A DNA stretch of 64,000 nucleotides from Candidula unifasciata (GCA_905116865.2 CAJHNH020008564.1:124001-188000); one strand, 5' to 3'. Positions 11,380 through 21,997 are shown, counted from the stretch's first letter. Notes: generated by a model not told the origin, from the sequence alone. Numbers and translations: made by a program.

Positions 11380-11981
11380 GGCTATCTTCTGAATAACGGT
11401 CCCAAGTTATCGAGGCAGAAAATATACCCTAACAGGACCTCAGTCACTAGTCAATTGCGTACTTTCGTGGACTATACCGCCGCCGCAAAATTGCGAACTT
11501 CCGGCGACTTCCGCCATCGCCGAAAGTATTCACCTGGCGCAAGTCCCCCACGCCGCTCACGGTGCGTGGATTGGGGCTAAACTAGATGGCTAGGACTCAC
11601 GAGCAAAAAAAAATGAAGGCAGCTGCAGGAAATGCGGTAGCTGCTGCTCGTGAGTCCGAGCGATCTAGTTTAGGCCAAATCCACGCGGCGTGCGGGACAC
11701 ATGGCGGGGGAGGGATAACTCTCAGCGGTGCCGGAAGTGTGCAATTAACACGTGACTGAGGCCCTGTTAGGGTATATTTCCTGCCTCGATAATTTGGGAC
11801 CGTTATTCGGAAGATAGCCGGGCCATCTAGTTTAGGCCAAATCCACGCGGCGTGCGGGACACATGGCGGGGGAGGGATAACTCTCAGCGGTGCCGGAAAG
11901 GTGCAATTAACACGTGACTGAGGCCCTGTTAGGGTATATTTCCTGCCTCGATAATTTGGGACCGTTATTCGGAAGATAGCC
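11380..11981. mobile_element. Foldback DNA transposon, MULE-like, with 9-bp target duplication
   Basis: Two inverted arms start with GGCTATCTTC. The left arm (11380-11606) and right arm (from 11645) fold around a ~40 bp spacer. The right arm is duplicated in direct orientation with a 162 bp period (11663 and 11825 starts). The element is flanked by perfect 9-bp direct repeats GGGGTGTTG at 11371-11379 and 11982-11990. Long terminal inverted repeats with a 9-bp duplication fit Mutator-like or foldback elements. There is no transposase. A truncated relative starts at exactly the same terminal sequence at 44928, which independently confirms the left end. Confidence 0.8.
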
Positions 11982-11990
11982 GGGGTGTTG

Positions 11991-12242
11991 TGTTAGAGTT
12001 GGTCGGTGCTCATTTTACACCGTCATACCCCTATACTACTGAACGTTCACCAAGAACTCCCCAGGAACTCTCAGAGTTTCCGAAATTAGGTGAACTAAAA
12101 TAAAAAGACTAATAAGTCTATTAATATTTTGTGATTAGTGTAGATCGACGTTCTTCAAACTTTTATACACGTGCAGACGGGAAAAATAGGGGAACACATT
12201 TATCAATGCAAGGGCATATTTAGTAGAAGTGTTATAATTTTA
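11991..12242. other. No recognisable gene
   Basis: Short interval between a DNA transposon and a SINE-like repeat. Nothing recognisable. Confidence 0.35.
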
Positions 12243-12427
12243 CCCCATCACACAAGCGATAAACACCCGATGACACACAGTGCCAACATGTGGATGAGAA
12301 TCACCCGTGGAGAGGCCCCAGAAATCGCATTCAGCTATTAGATCATATTTATGGCCAGGCTATATTGCGGCCCCTGGCAAGAGCCAGAGTAGGGCTTCAA
12401 AATAACGAAAAATTGCATTCCACAATG
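12243..12427 (+). repeat. ~190 bp dispersed SINE-like repeat, second family
   Basis: Near-complete plus-strand copy: ccatcacacaagcgataaac head, a gtgccaacatgtggatgag block, the atatttatggccaggctata block, then cttcaaaataacgaaaaatt and the end. Confidence 0.75.
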
Positions 12428-13119
12428 AGATGACTGGTTATTTTACGAGGGCATATTTAAAATACACACAGATAGCAATTTCTTTATGTATTAAATCTAA
12501 TGTTATAAAGTTAAAATCTGTAGCTGTGACATCTGCACCAGTTTCAGGATGATCCATGGTTTTTTTTTTTTTTCTTTTATTCTTAGTTTAAAAAAAAAAA
12601 AGTCCCGGACTCACCAAAACATGTCTTTAAAAAAATGCAGGTACATATCACAACATTGTTAACAGCGCTGAACAAGTGATGTCTAAAACAAACTTATTGG
12701 TACTGCGTACATCCGGAAATAATGGCCACGATGGTGAGGTAATCTAATACTCGTGGCTGCATCAGCCTTGTTTCTGAGACTCGCTACACGATAGAGCGGA
12801 AACTTCTGGCGGAAACTCGTCGGTGGACACAGATTAAAAAACATATCAGTATTGACCGCTCGTGTAAGAGTAAAGTCAAGAACACTTGTCAACCTCTTCA
12901 GGCGAGAAAAAAAAATAAAAATCCTTTAACTCCACAATTTGTTTTGACTGCACTAGCCATGTGGCCTTAAATCCCCAAGGTCACCATCGACTGTCCAAGG
13001 TATTCTCCAGCCTTGGCCTGTCCTACACTTCCCCAAAGGACAGTAAAGGCAATTGTGAATCACGAACAGGCAGGCCGGACTTAGAGTTGATGAGGCCTTA
13101 AGCTATACGAAGTCCTGAG
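12428..13119. other. No recognisable gene
   Basis: Mixed sequence with T-rich and A-rich runs around 12560-12605. The last ~50 bp (ttgatgaggcc segment) resembles the beginning of the 4329 repeat region. No gene supported. Confidence 0.35.
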
Positions 13120-13580
13120 GTCCCTCATCATTATGTAATGGGTCCTTTAGAGAACGACGCTCTCATCACGGTCTGCCTGAAAGAAACTGTGTCTCTCGCC
13201 AGCTCTCCCGTCTCATATACTTTCATACTCAAAGAGTCACTTATATCCTGTGCCCATCTTGGTGTCGGTCCCTGCCCCTTCTTGCATGGTACCACGCCTT
13301 CTGCTATTATGTTTACCAATCTGTCGAGGCTCGTGTTATGAATAAATTAATTCAGCTTTCGAGACAGGATGCTGTTTATTAGCCAATCTTCCTTGATGAT
13401 CAGATCTTTCAGGATCTCCGTATTTCTCCTTTTCTTTGTCCAAAATATTCTGAGAATCTGTCTATAGCATTTCAGCTCAAAAGTCCCTATTCTCTTTCTT
13501 AAGGACTGGGAGATAGTCCCCGACTCACATTCCTTTGTTGCTACAGGGAAGATGCATGCTCTCTGAGGTCCCTACAGTTG
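13120..13580 (-). mobile_element. Non-LTR retrotransposon RT C-terminal fragment (family shared with 25480-26405)
   Basis: Minus-strand reading gives, in pieces, ELKCYRQILRIFWTKKRRNT, then IAEGVVPCKKGQGPTPRWAQ and DISDSLSMKVYETGELARD. These are the post-RT block and the basic C-terminal block of a LINE. The same blocks recur at 25480-26405 and 53040-53160, so all three are one family. There are frameshifts and stops. Confidence 0.7.
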
Positions 13581-13740
13581 TAAATTACACAAGTTAATCT
13601 CAGAAATATTTATCTGATTCTTCTCCGCTGTAATTTCCGTTCAGGGTGCGCAAACTTGAATGTAGGTTTATGTTCTACACAGCTACCGGTGTGATATACA
13701 GAGATAAAATCAGGAATTAAGAAATTAGAAGAAGACTAGG

Positions 13741-14025
13741 CCCCCGTGTGGGTTCCGGGGCCCCATTGTGGGGAAAACAAAAATAGACCCACTGCCTCCC
13801 CCAAAGCATGTCGTAAGAGTCGACTAATTGGGGAGTTTCCTTTGAAGTCGGTGTGAATCTGCCAGAGAGACAAGGAACCAACAGTCTGTATTCAAGAGAA
13901 TGAGATCTGTAAAACTGATGCACACGCAACACTCAGGTTCTGGAGCAGGACTGCAGTTCAGTAGTGGACGAGCAACCAGAACTTTCCGCCAGAGTGTACA
14001 GCTGGTGAACGTGAAGAAGAAGAAG
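13741..14025 (+). repeat. SINE-like repeat (GAA-tailed family), full-length reference copy
   Basis: This 285 bp copy is a good reference for the family. In order: a GC-rich head (cccccgtgtgggttccgggg), an aaaatagacccactgcctcc block, tcgtaagagtcgactaattg, a gtgcatctgcc-like block (here gtgaatctgcc), caaggaaccaacagtctg, a gatctgtaaaactgatgcac block, acactcaggttctggagcag, and the end ctggtgaacgtgaagaagaa. At least sixteen copies or pieces, in both orientations, occur in this window, including within STK11 introns. Variable 3' (GAA)n or A-rich ends and 5' truncation fit retroposition. No classical tRNA A/B boxes are obvious in the head. Confidence 0.8.
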
Positions 14026-14044
14026 ACTAGGACTGAAACCAGTC

Positions 14045-14400
14045 ATACTGTTTATTTAAAAAAAATGAGATGGTTCGGCCCCCTGACGGAAATGTCCTGG
14101 CACCCACGCCATAGAGATCCACGCTGAAGAAATATAATGAACACAGAGCAAGGGGAAGACCATGCAAGAGACGGTGCGACATCTTCAGGAGCAACCTAAC
14201 ATAAATAACACCAAATTGTACAGTGCATTGGAAAAAGCACACAAACGTACCTTCCATCTCCCCCAACAGCTCACTGTGGTAAATGTGGAAGAGAAGAAAA
14301 AGACGAAAATCTCAGAAGAATTAAAACGCGTTTTGTTTGTATACGGATGGTGTAAATATACAATCGTTCAATTTTTATGAACGCGAAGAAAAAGAAGGTC
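14045..14400 (+). mobile_element. Possible decayed LINE C-terminal fragment
   Basis: Frames include MRWFGPLTEMSW, resembling the RWFGH block downstream of LINE reverse transcriptases, and later a short CGKCGR stretch. Heavily frameshifted. Resemblance only. Confidence 0.3.
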
Positions 14401-14894
14401 TGCCTTAACACCAGTGTTCTTCAACCCGTGGGCTGCGGCCCATTGGTAGCCCGCGAAGACTAGGTAGAGCACCAAGAATTCTGCTAAACTTGTAACGAGG
14501 TGGGGTAGTGGTTTTTTTTCTTCCGGTCTGTAGGCGTGTCAATAATAAAAACCAAACAGAGAAATCGAACGAATGTTAATATAGCGCTTTGTCTATAAGA
14601 AACAAGGCTTCAACAACATATATCTTATTCTGTAACCTCAGAGCAGCAGCACATGTCGCATTTTTATAAAATCAGATTTAAAAAACAAATTGCTGTCTGC
14701 ATTTGTTTTTTGTTTCATGTTTGGTTAAAAGTCAGGTGGACCTCACATGAGTCTACCTGGTTTTGGTGGGTCGTGGATGTAAAATGGTTGATGGGCACTG
14801 GTTTGAATTACCTCTTCATTGTCATCTCGGTCTGCCTCTTTGTCTTTTCTCATTCAACCCTTCTGTACGCATTTTTTGTCCCAATGGTATTTGT
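14401..14894. other. No gene; possible hAT terminus
   Basis: A stretch at about 14410-14462 (tcttcaacccgtgggctgcg) resembles one end of a hAT MITE, but no matching opposite end was found. The remainder is unassigned. Confidence 0.35.
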
Positions 14895-15224
14895 CACTCC
14901 TTTTTATGCTCAAGCAAATGCATCTATACTTCAAGAACTGGATATTGAAAAAGGTTGGCTATTAAAGACGATAAAACACAGAAAATTAAAGTATTTTGGT
15001 TACTTGAAATGTCACGAAAGTTTAGAGAGAACAACAATGAAGGGGAATATGCCTGGGAAGAGAGAAAGAAGAAGGCCAAAGAAAAGATGGGTGCAGGAGA
15101 TGGTGGATGATTTCCAGATGGTTGTATCGGACGGGACATCTTGCTTGTGATCGATAACTTTTCCGGAGATTTGTTATGGTAGCAAGGTTCTGCAAAGGAC
15201 ATGCTATTGACTGACTGACTGACT
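14895..15224 (+). mobile_element. Non-LTR retrotransposon C-terminal fragment and 3' end
   Basis: The frame reads [40 protein letters not shown], then a basic RRRPKKRWVQEMVDDFQ block, the usual end of a LINE ORF2. The 3' end carries ttctgcaaaggacatgc and a (TGAC)n tail at about 15208-15224. The same family recurs on the minus strand at 59345-59640 in STK11 intron 5. Confidence 0.75.
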
Positions 15225-15449
15225 TTAAGCTCCAACCATTGCAGACTGTTAGCCCTCATGATGTCAGTGTTTAGTCGTGATTTAAACAGATGATGAATTT
15301 CGTTGTTGTGCTTCACTTTCTGTTTTGTTTGCAAGTTCGATAGGTCTAAATATTCCTCGTAAGAGGATGTTCTCAAAAGTTTGTCATATAGCTTCTATTG
15401 TTATTGTACAAAGCCATATAGGACAGTTTATCATATCTGTGTTTTAATT

Positions 15450-15640
15450 CTTCTTTTTTTTTTTTTTTTTTTTTTTCGTTCGCTTGAAAAAAATCATGTA
15501 TATCTGCAATGTTATCTATAGTATGAACTTCACTGTCTTTGTAATTCACTCAGTGACCCGTAAAGTTTGACTTGCACCGATGTTTCTCTTGGCCAAAAGT
15601 TTGGCCTTGATATGTTGTATCTGTGTTTTATATCTTGGTG
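15450..15640 (-). mobile_element. I-like LINE 3' segment (relative of 8200-8350)
   Basis: Shares several blocks with 8200-8350: a gttcgcttgaa-type start, a ttcactgtc block, and ctggccaaaagtttgcc-like sequence. A T-run at 15451-15476 corresponds to a poly-A tail on the minus strand. No frame is preserved. Confidence 0.45.
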
Positions 15641-16309
15641 TTGCGAGATAGAGTATTTGATTTAGCACAAACACCACACGGAAAAGAGAATTATATATAA
15701 ATATGAATTCTATGGGAATGGCATGTAAAAAGAGCTGTGAGAGGTGAGAAAAGATAACCTTGCTTGGCATGGCTGGTTCCCAGTCTTTGCCTGGATGGTG
15801 ATCGGTGTACAGAAGCATTTTAAGGAAAAAGAATAGCACAAGAGAAACAGAGAAAGAAAGAAACAACTAGCAGACAAACAAACATACACACAAAGAAATT
15901 AAGAAAGAAAGAAAGAACTTGCACACTGACGTTCGTTGTTCGTCCATCTGAGAGAAAAAAAAAACAATAGTAATTTTTTAACCGATCCGCCATCTGCGAA
16001 TAAACACAACTCCCAGGTTCTTACTTGTAACATTCGTTCAACACTAAACCAACAAGACAACAACATTATTACAACACTCGGCTATTTCAACAGAGATTTA
16101 AAAAAAAAATTAAATTGTAAACGCACTCTTCATTCTAACCCGAGTGACTTTGGCATTAATCAAAAACACGATAGAAGCTAATCACATGTGAAATTAGATG
16201 CCAGAGAAATGCTCTGAACGAAAGGGAAAAGATCATGTCAGAAATGAAGAGATTAAAAGAACTGTAGAAACAGTAACTAGTGTTACATTCTTTAAAAAAC
16301 CAGCACTGA
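15641..16309. other. No recognisable gene
   Basis: A-rich region with (GAAA)n-like runs near 15855-15920. No supported gene. Confidence 0.35.
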
Positions 16310-16320
16310 TGGTTCGGTCA

Positions 16321-16647
16321 CGACCAGCTTCAGCTGACGGGCCGTGCTGCTGACGTCACCGGGTCGAGCTTACAATGCTTTAACGCAGCGGTCCTCAAAC
16401 ACAAAAGAAACTAGTGTGAACAGTGGCGAGGAAAGACAACTTAAATTTTAACTTTTAAGTATTTATGTCTTCTTTAATAATTTCACAATTTTCAGCCGCC
16501 TTTTCTTGATTATTGACGCGCCACCCCTGGCATACGCTCACGGCACCCCAGGGTGCCTCGTCACCCAGTTTGAGACCCGCTACGTTAACGCATCGTTAAC
16601 CCGACCCGGTGACGTCAGCAGCACGGCCCGTCAGCTGAAGCCGGTCG
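16321..16647. mobile_element. Short DNA transposon with ~85 bp terminal inverted repeats
   Basis: The left end (cgaccagcttcagctgacgg) is matched as reverse complement by the right end. The inverted repeats extend through a tgctgctgacgtcaccgggt block to about 85 bp, leaving a ~150 bp centre. Flanking both ends is the perfect 11-bp direct repeat TGGTTCGGTCA (16310-16320 and 16648-16658). Long inverted repeats with a 9-11 bp duplication suggest a MULE-like MITE. No coding capacity. Confidence 0.75.
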
Positions 16648-16842
16648 TGGTTCGGTCACCCACTCATAATGACGCTGGCAGCGACAGCATAGAATGTGAA
16701 AATGGACACACCAAGAGGCAGAGGGAGTCATAGAAGTTATTGATTGAAAGTGTCACGGACAGCTTAAGACTGACGTAACAGCATACCAAGCCAACGACCA
16801 ACTTGCTGCCTGTCATGTTAAACTGAGACGCCAACTGAGAGC

Positions 16843-17100
16843 CAGGGCTGCCAATTTGATTTTTTTGAAAAACCCAGCTTCAAACAAAACCCCAAGCAAT
16901 ACATAGACAAAGAACAAGAAAAAAAAAATTAAAAAAAAACCCAGATTGTTAAAAATGTACAAAATTTATAGTTACGAAACGAAACATTTAATACTTTTAT
17001 AAAAGGATATATTTTTTTTAAAAATCAAGATTTCCCCCGAGGCGTCAAATAAAAACACAGATCTGGGGGAAAACCCCAAGCATTGGCAGCTAGGGCCTAG
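16843..17100. mobile_element. hAT-type MITE (CAGGGCTGCCAA family)
   Basis: Starts with CAGGGCTGCCAAT and ends with the complementary attggcagc plus a 5-bp insertion. Flanked by ctgagagc (16835-16842) and ctgatagc (17101-17108), an 8-bp duplication with one mismatch. Internal blocks (acgaaacgaaacattt, ggcgtcaaataaaaa, agatctggggg) match copies at 26928-27161 and 36616-36835 and a partial reverse copy at 21472-21600. Confidence 0.75.
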
Positions 17101-17662
17101 CTGATAGCAGATACCAGCCACATCCATCTTTAGACTATAAATTCTATTTATAGCTACAGAAGGGCGTGATACAGGCAAACGAAAAATACGAAATTCAACA
17201 CTACAATCGGATCGACCAGTGTCAAGAAGACACTCTGTCTAAATCACTCTTCAGACTGGGCATTAGGTTAGATCTAGAGGTAAAGTCAAGAGGATCGACC
17301 TCATTGCAATAGTTTTTATCCCATAAGGCTCGGTATCTTTCTAAAGAACAACTAGCCGCCTGCCGAAAGCGCCGCGCAGAGAACGAACTCTGTAGCTCCG
17401 GCGACGATCCCCATGAATCTCCGTAAAATTGTACACGTGAACTGAAGGGAGAAGTCTTAGAACGAAGACACGACCTTTAGACTGTTGTCGGTGAAGTTTG
17501 CAAAGGAAACATTAGAAACCCTGGCCTAATCTCATCGAATCTAAAGCAATTTATTTTTATTTGTATCTATTGTCACTATCAATCCTCAACCGAGGATCGA
17601 CCAGTCTCCCGCCTAAGAGAGCACTGAAATTTACAACTAGCTGTGTCAGAGCAAGCCAGTTC
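17101..17662. other. No recognisable gene
   Basis: Mixed-composition sequence. No ORF or repeat that I can support. Confidence 0.35.
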
Positions 17663-17936
17663 CCCGTGTGGGTCCCAGGGCCCTATTATAGGGGAAAAAA
17701 AGAACAGACTAACTGCCTACCCAAAAGCATGTTGTACGAGTAGACTAATTCGGAGTTTCCTTCGAAGTCGGAGTGCATCTGCCTGAGAGGAAAGGAACCA
17801 GCAGTCTGCATACAAATGAGTCAGACCTGTGAAACGGATGTACATGCAACACTCAGGTTCTGGAACAGGACTGGAGTCCAGAAGTGGATGAACAGCCAGA
17901 ACTTTCCGCCGGAAAGGTGAACGCGAAGAAGAAGAA
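17663..17936 (+). repeat. SINE-like repeat (GAA-tailed family), near full length
   Basis: Runs from the ccccgtgtgggtcccaggg head to gaacgcgaagaagaagaa. Slightly shortened before the tail. Confidence 0.75.
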
Positions 17937-18610
17937 TTTCAACTTTTCTACTCCTCCTTCTATAACTACTACTGCTACTGCTGCTGCTGCTATTACTGTT
18001 TTTTTTTTTCTGCCATAAAAGTGGTCTCGCGAAGCCTCGAGTACAATTGCGCACTAACAGCTATGATATATATTTCCATGTATAATCTGTCATTATTTCT
18101 GATATACTTTTAACTTAATACAGTTATAGCCGATCTTCAATGAAGCATAACGAGTTGATTAATTTTAAATTAAATTATAAATGCAAACTGGGTTACTAGG
18201 TCACACTACACTAAACAAAGTTATAGCGTATTTAAATCTTCCTAAAACTGTCAGCAAGACAATCTTACTACTGAAAATAAAATATATCAACTGCAGATTC
18301 TCAGGATCTTCTTCTTTTACTACTAGTAGTAGTAGATTACTGTTGATATAGCTATCACCACCGCTACTATTGATGCTGCTGCTACTACTACTACTTATTT
18401 TCTTCCATCTTTCATCTTCTTGTTCTTGTTCTTTTTCTCTTTCATCTCCTTGTACGTAATTTTTTCTTGTTCTCTGTCAGCTTCGTCATATTCCCCGTCC
18501 TCTAAGACCAGTCCTTATGCTCAGCGATTTACACAAAGGTTATGATCATCATTGCCATACGAGAGACTAAACGATGTCAGGTTTTCAGTTTCGTGGAAAA
18601 TGATTTTTCA
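17937..18610. other. No gene; trinucleotide-rich
   Basis: Contains CTG/CTA-rich microsatellite stretches at about 17960-18000 and 18318-18395 and pyrimidine-rich sequence to 18470. No coding evidence. Confidence 0.5.
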
Positions 18611-18858
18611 CTTCTTCGCGTTCACTGGCTGTAAACTCCGGCGAAAAGTTCTAGTTGTTCGTCCACTTCTGGACGGCAGTCCTGTTCCAGAACCTGAGTG
18701 TTGCGTGTGCATCCGTTTGACAAATCTGACTCATTTGTATGCAGAATGTTGGTTCCTTGCCTCTCAGGCAGATGCACTCCGACTTCGAAGGAAGCTCCAG
18801 TTAGTCGCCTCTTACGACATGCTTTTGAGTAGGCAGTGGGTCTATTCTTATTTTCCCT
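18611..18858 (-). repeat. SINE-like repeat (GAA-tailed family)
   Basis: From the cttcttcgcgttcactggct tail side to gtgggtctattcttattttc. The terminal GC-rich head is missing. Confidence 0.75.
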
Positions 18859-18904
18859 AAAGTAAGGAAGAAGAAGAATTATTTACTCAATAGTTAGCAT
18901 ACCC

Positions 18905-19195
18905 TGGGTGTTCCAATAAAAGCTGCGAGACAGGAAAACCACACAGGAGCCACCCGTCGTTACATCAACTAGAATAGAATGGGAGTTGTTAGCCTAAAAC
19001 ACTTGGAGACATACTCAGAAGATCGGAGCACTTATGGTCATGTCCGATGTGCGATGAAGATTATCTTTAAGTAAAGAATGAACAATGGCTATGAAAGCAC
19101 ACAGGGCTTGAGAATTTCATAGAGAAAAAGAGACCTTTAGGCGTGCCGTAAAGAGAGCGACGTTCTGTAAAGGACATGCAGCTTGATAATGATAA
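18905..19195 (+). mobile_element. Decayed LINE 3' fragments
   Basis: A piece at 18990-19075 resembles the C-terminus at 9640-9720 (SEHLWTCPEC-type region; here cggagcacttatggtcatgt). It is followed by a tgtaaaggacatgc segment like the LINE tail at 15180. Ends in a TGATAATGATAATAAT run. No frame is preserved. Confidence 0.4.
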
Positions 19196-19928
19196 TAATT
19201 ATGCATGTCTTTTCCCTGATTTAAAATAGGTACTCAAACATTTTTTAAAACAAAATGGCTTTCAACATGAAATATCAATATAAGAAGAGAAATCACAAAA
19301 CTTACGTTACAGTTTGATGATTCCGTGTACAACGAATTTCACAAAGTGTGACTGGCATTATATTACATGCCGGGATCTGTCAAACGAGGCCTACTTTACC
19401 GTTCACATCCAAAAGTTGGTCTTGCGAAACTCCGCGCATGCCTGCACACCTTCACCTGTGATCTTTTTCTTTCTCAACTTTATAATCAATCTTTCCTTTC
19501 CAGGACTTTTAATATTTTTAAAGCCGATCTTCAATGAAGCATAACCAGTTCATGAATGTTAAATTAGCTATACACGGAGATAGTAGGTCGCTGCGGTATG
19601 CAAACTCACGGTCGACTCTGAAGAAGGCGGTGGCAAACTGCACCTAACAGTCAGTAAGGCAAAATATTTGAACAATCGGATTTAGACGTGTTTGAGATTG
19701 TGCTTAGCTAGGGGAAATCTTATCAAATCTTACAGCTGCGGCCAAATGAAATTCGACAGTATTGCTGACTAAACTTACCCAGTAACGGTCTAAACACGGA
19801 GAGAGTCAGTACAATGACAACAAATACGACCGTGACCCATATATTCGACACACACAGCGATAGTGCACTTATTTCGGGGATTGGTTCACTCACGACTGTC
19901 TTTCTAGAGCTTTAAAAAGCCGCAGAAG
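19196..19928. other. No recognisable gene
   Basis: Unassigned sequence. The segment aagccgatcttcaatgaagc occurs near 19521 and in a similar form near 18131, suggesting another low-copy repeat. Confidence 0.35.
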
Positions 19929-19936
19929 GTCGTGGT

Positions 19937-20454
19937 CAGTGTTGCCACTTTGGATGTTTTACTAACAGATTTAGATGTTTTTTCTTGCATTTAGATGGCG
20001 TTTTCGACGTTTAGATGGTAGATATTTTTCTAGATTTCTTTCATTTGGAGTGAATTTATCAAATCTAACCTAAGAAACAGGATGAAATTTGACCTCTTAA
20101 ATGCTATCTTGACAATAAAATTCGGCCTGATAAGAGTAGGAAAAGGCTGTTCCACTTATCAGCTCCCTGATTGGGTATTAAAAGAAATTGGAACAGCTAA
20201 GGCATACCAGTCATTTTGGATCTGAAGCTTCAACTTCATCATCCAAGCTAAGTTTATCCTGTGGATCTTGTAAGACAGACTTCAGTAAAGATGGGGACAT
20301 GATTCTATAGGCTAAGTCATATAAATTGCTATGTAATTTGTGACTCTTTCCATTTGGCTGTATTTTCTAAATGTTTTCTACGCAAATTTAGATGTTTCTA
20401 GATATTTTTGACTTCGTTTTGGATGTTTTTTGTCAAAGAAAAGTGGCAACACTG
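19937..20454. mobile_element. Non-autonomous hAT transposon, 518 bp, perfect 8-bp target duplication
   Basis: Terminal inverted repeats CAGTGTTGCCACTTT and its complement at the right end. Flanked on both sides by GTCGTGGT (19929-19936 and 20455-20462), the 8-bp duplication expected of hAT elements. Internal sequence rich in tagatgtttt motifs. A second, similar copy (513 bp) is at 34567-35079. No transposase ORF. Confidence 0.9.
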
Positions 20455-20462
20455 GTCGTGGT

Positions 20463-21471
20463 TCACTTTATGAAGAAAAAAAAACGACAGATGGTAGTGG
20501 TCTTGTCTAGTCTTTCCCCCCCCCCCCCCCCCCCCCCCATACGCATGCTAACTTGAAATTTGATCACCCTCAGTTAGGCTGTAAACCAACAGGTTTATAG
20601 GGTAGTGTGACCAGACGACCCATTTTCACGGGGACCTCATTAAAAAATATTTCCAAAGTCAACAGCGGTTGCGTATATCCACCGCAAACTATTTCCGTTG
20701 AAGATACAGCATACAATTATTTTAAAATGTGGCAAACATGTATGATCTTGGTTTCCTGACGTTTGTGATTAAGCTGTTACGGAAATAGAATTTATCACAG
20801 TTTGAAGAAAATACTACCCCCCCCCCCCCTCCCTCAAGGTGGGAGGGTACTCAAGGGTTCTGACATCCCCTCCCCGACTCCAGCTTCCGGCTTTTCAGCT
20901 CGCCATGGTTACAACAGCTAGTACTCTTGTGCTCCCCGGTGACCAGGCGAGTGTGGGTATTGTGTAAACTTGAAAACAAATGAAGTCATTCTTATTTTTT
21001 TTTATATATCTTACGTTTGCCAACATCTCCTTCGCCTGCCAAAATCCGAGCTTTCGACTTTAATTGGTACTGACAGATTTTATTATTGATAAATCAGGGG
21101 TGTCGACACATACACAAATATTGGGGGAGGGGTGCTTAGTCTATAGAAATATGCGGTACACGTAACGTTAATCCCCCCTCCCCCCCCCCCCCATGTACAC
21201 ACTAGCTTACTTTTGATTTGTAGTATCTGAACCTGTCATCTTGGCACAAGGTTACGGCGGTGTTCCGCAATGCAGTTGATATCGCGTGTTGTATATTTCA
21301 GCACGCCAGCGCTTTTAACACTCTAAAAACATGAAGGAACTGGTCATAACACAACCCCTCTAGAGAGTGCTGCAACCTTTGTCACAGGCATTCTTTTGTC
21401 GGAATGAAAACGTAAATGCAAGACAAAACAGAAAGTAAACAATACAGCGGGACACACCTGTAACCAGGGCT
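20463..21471. other. No recognisable gene; C/G tracts
   Basis: Contains C-runs at about 20516-20538, 20817-20830 and 21175-21192. No supported coding sequence. Confidence 0.4.
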
Positions 21472-21598
21472 GCCAATGCTTGGTTGTTTCCCCCAGATCT
21501 GGGTTTTTGTTTTGACGCTGCAGGACAAATCTGGGTGTTTTTGGGTGTGTTTTGTTTGTTGGTTTTTGCCGATTTGTATGCTTTAATGATCGATAAAT
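21472..21598 (-). mobile_element. Partial hAT MITE (CAGGGCTGCCAA family)
   Basis: The left end cagggctgccaatgcttggt and the cccagatctgggtttttg block match the right half of the 36616-36835 element in reverse. Truncated. Confidence 0.55.
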
Positions 21599-21599
21599 T

Positions 21600-21990
21600 T
21601 GCGTGGTTAGGGGTAGGGGTTAGGGTTAGGGAGTAGGATTAGGGTTAGCGGTAGGGTTAGGTTTAGCGTTAGATTTGACAATTTTGACGCCGGAGTTCCC
21701 TATAATCGCGCACAGTCCCATACACACACAAACAATCGAGGGCCTCTGGATGCTGGTCAAACGCACAATTCGCCAACGATTGGGGGCACCAGCCGCACGC
21801 TATTGGCGTCATATTTGGCAGAGTTTCAGTGGCGCCACTCCCACAAACATCAGATTGTCGGCTAGTATTTCGAAATCCTACGTCAAAATTTTCACATCTA
21901 ACCCTAACCCTACCCCTAACCCTAAACCTAACCCTAACCCTACCCCTAACCCTAACCCTAACCCTACCCCTACCCCTAACTCTAACCCAA
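21600..21990. mobile_element. Transposon-like inverted structure with telomere-like arms and a transposase remnant
   Basis: The left arm (21603-21690) is G-rich, (GGTTAGGG)n-like, and continues into gttagatttgacaattttga. The right arm (21880-21990) is the near reverse complement: cgtcaaaattttcacatcta followed by (CCCTAA)n-like sequence. Arms of roughly 90-110 bp therefore face each other. Between them a plus-strand frame reads HTQTIEGLWMLVKRTIRQR, which resembles the end of ISXO2/IS1595-Merlin DDE transposases. The best reading is an internally deleted Merlin-like element whose terminal repeats resemble telomere repeats. A chance inverted pair of interstitial telomere tracts is the alternative. 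Confidence 0.55.
21711..21840 (+). pseudogene. ISXO2/Merlin-type transposase C-terminal remnant
   Basis: The plus-strand frame (within 21675-22001) contains HTQTIEGLWMLVKRTIRQR followed by ARYWRHIWQ. The H-T-x-T-I-E-G-x-W pattern with a basic K-R tail is characteristic of the last conserved block of ISXO2-like (IS1595/Merlin) transposases. Only about 45 codons of the domain remain. Downstream, the frame runs into the telomere-like repeat and encodes Pro/Asn/Thr repeats, which are not part of the protein. Confidence 0.55.
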
Positions 21991-21997
21991 CAACCGC

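Noticed and set aside
21892..21985. True chromosome end (telomere)
   Set aside because: The tracts are short, degenerate, inverted relative to a second tract, and surrounded by ordinary sequence on both sides.
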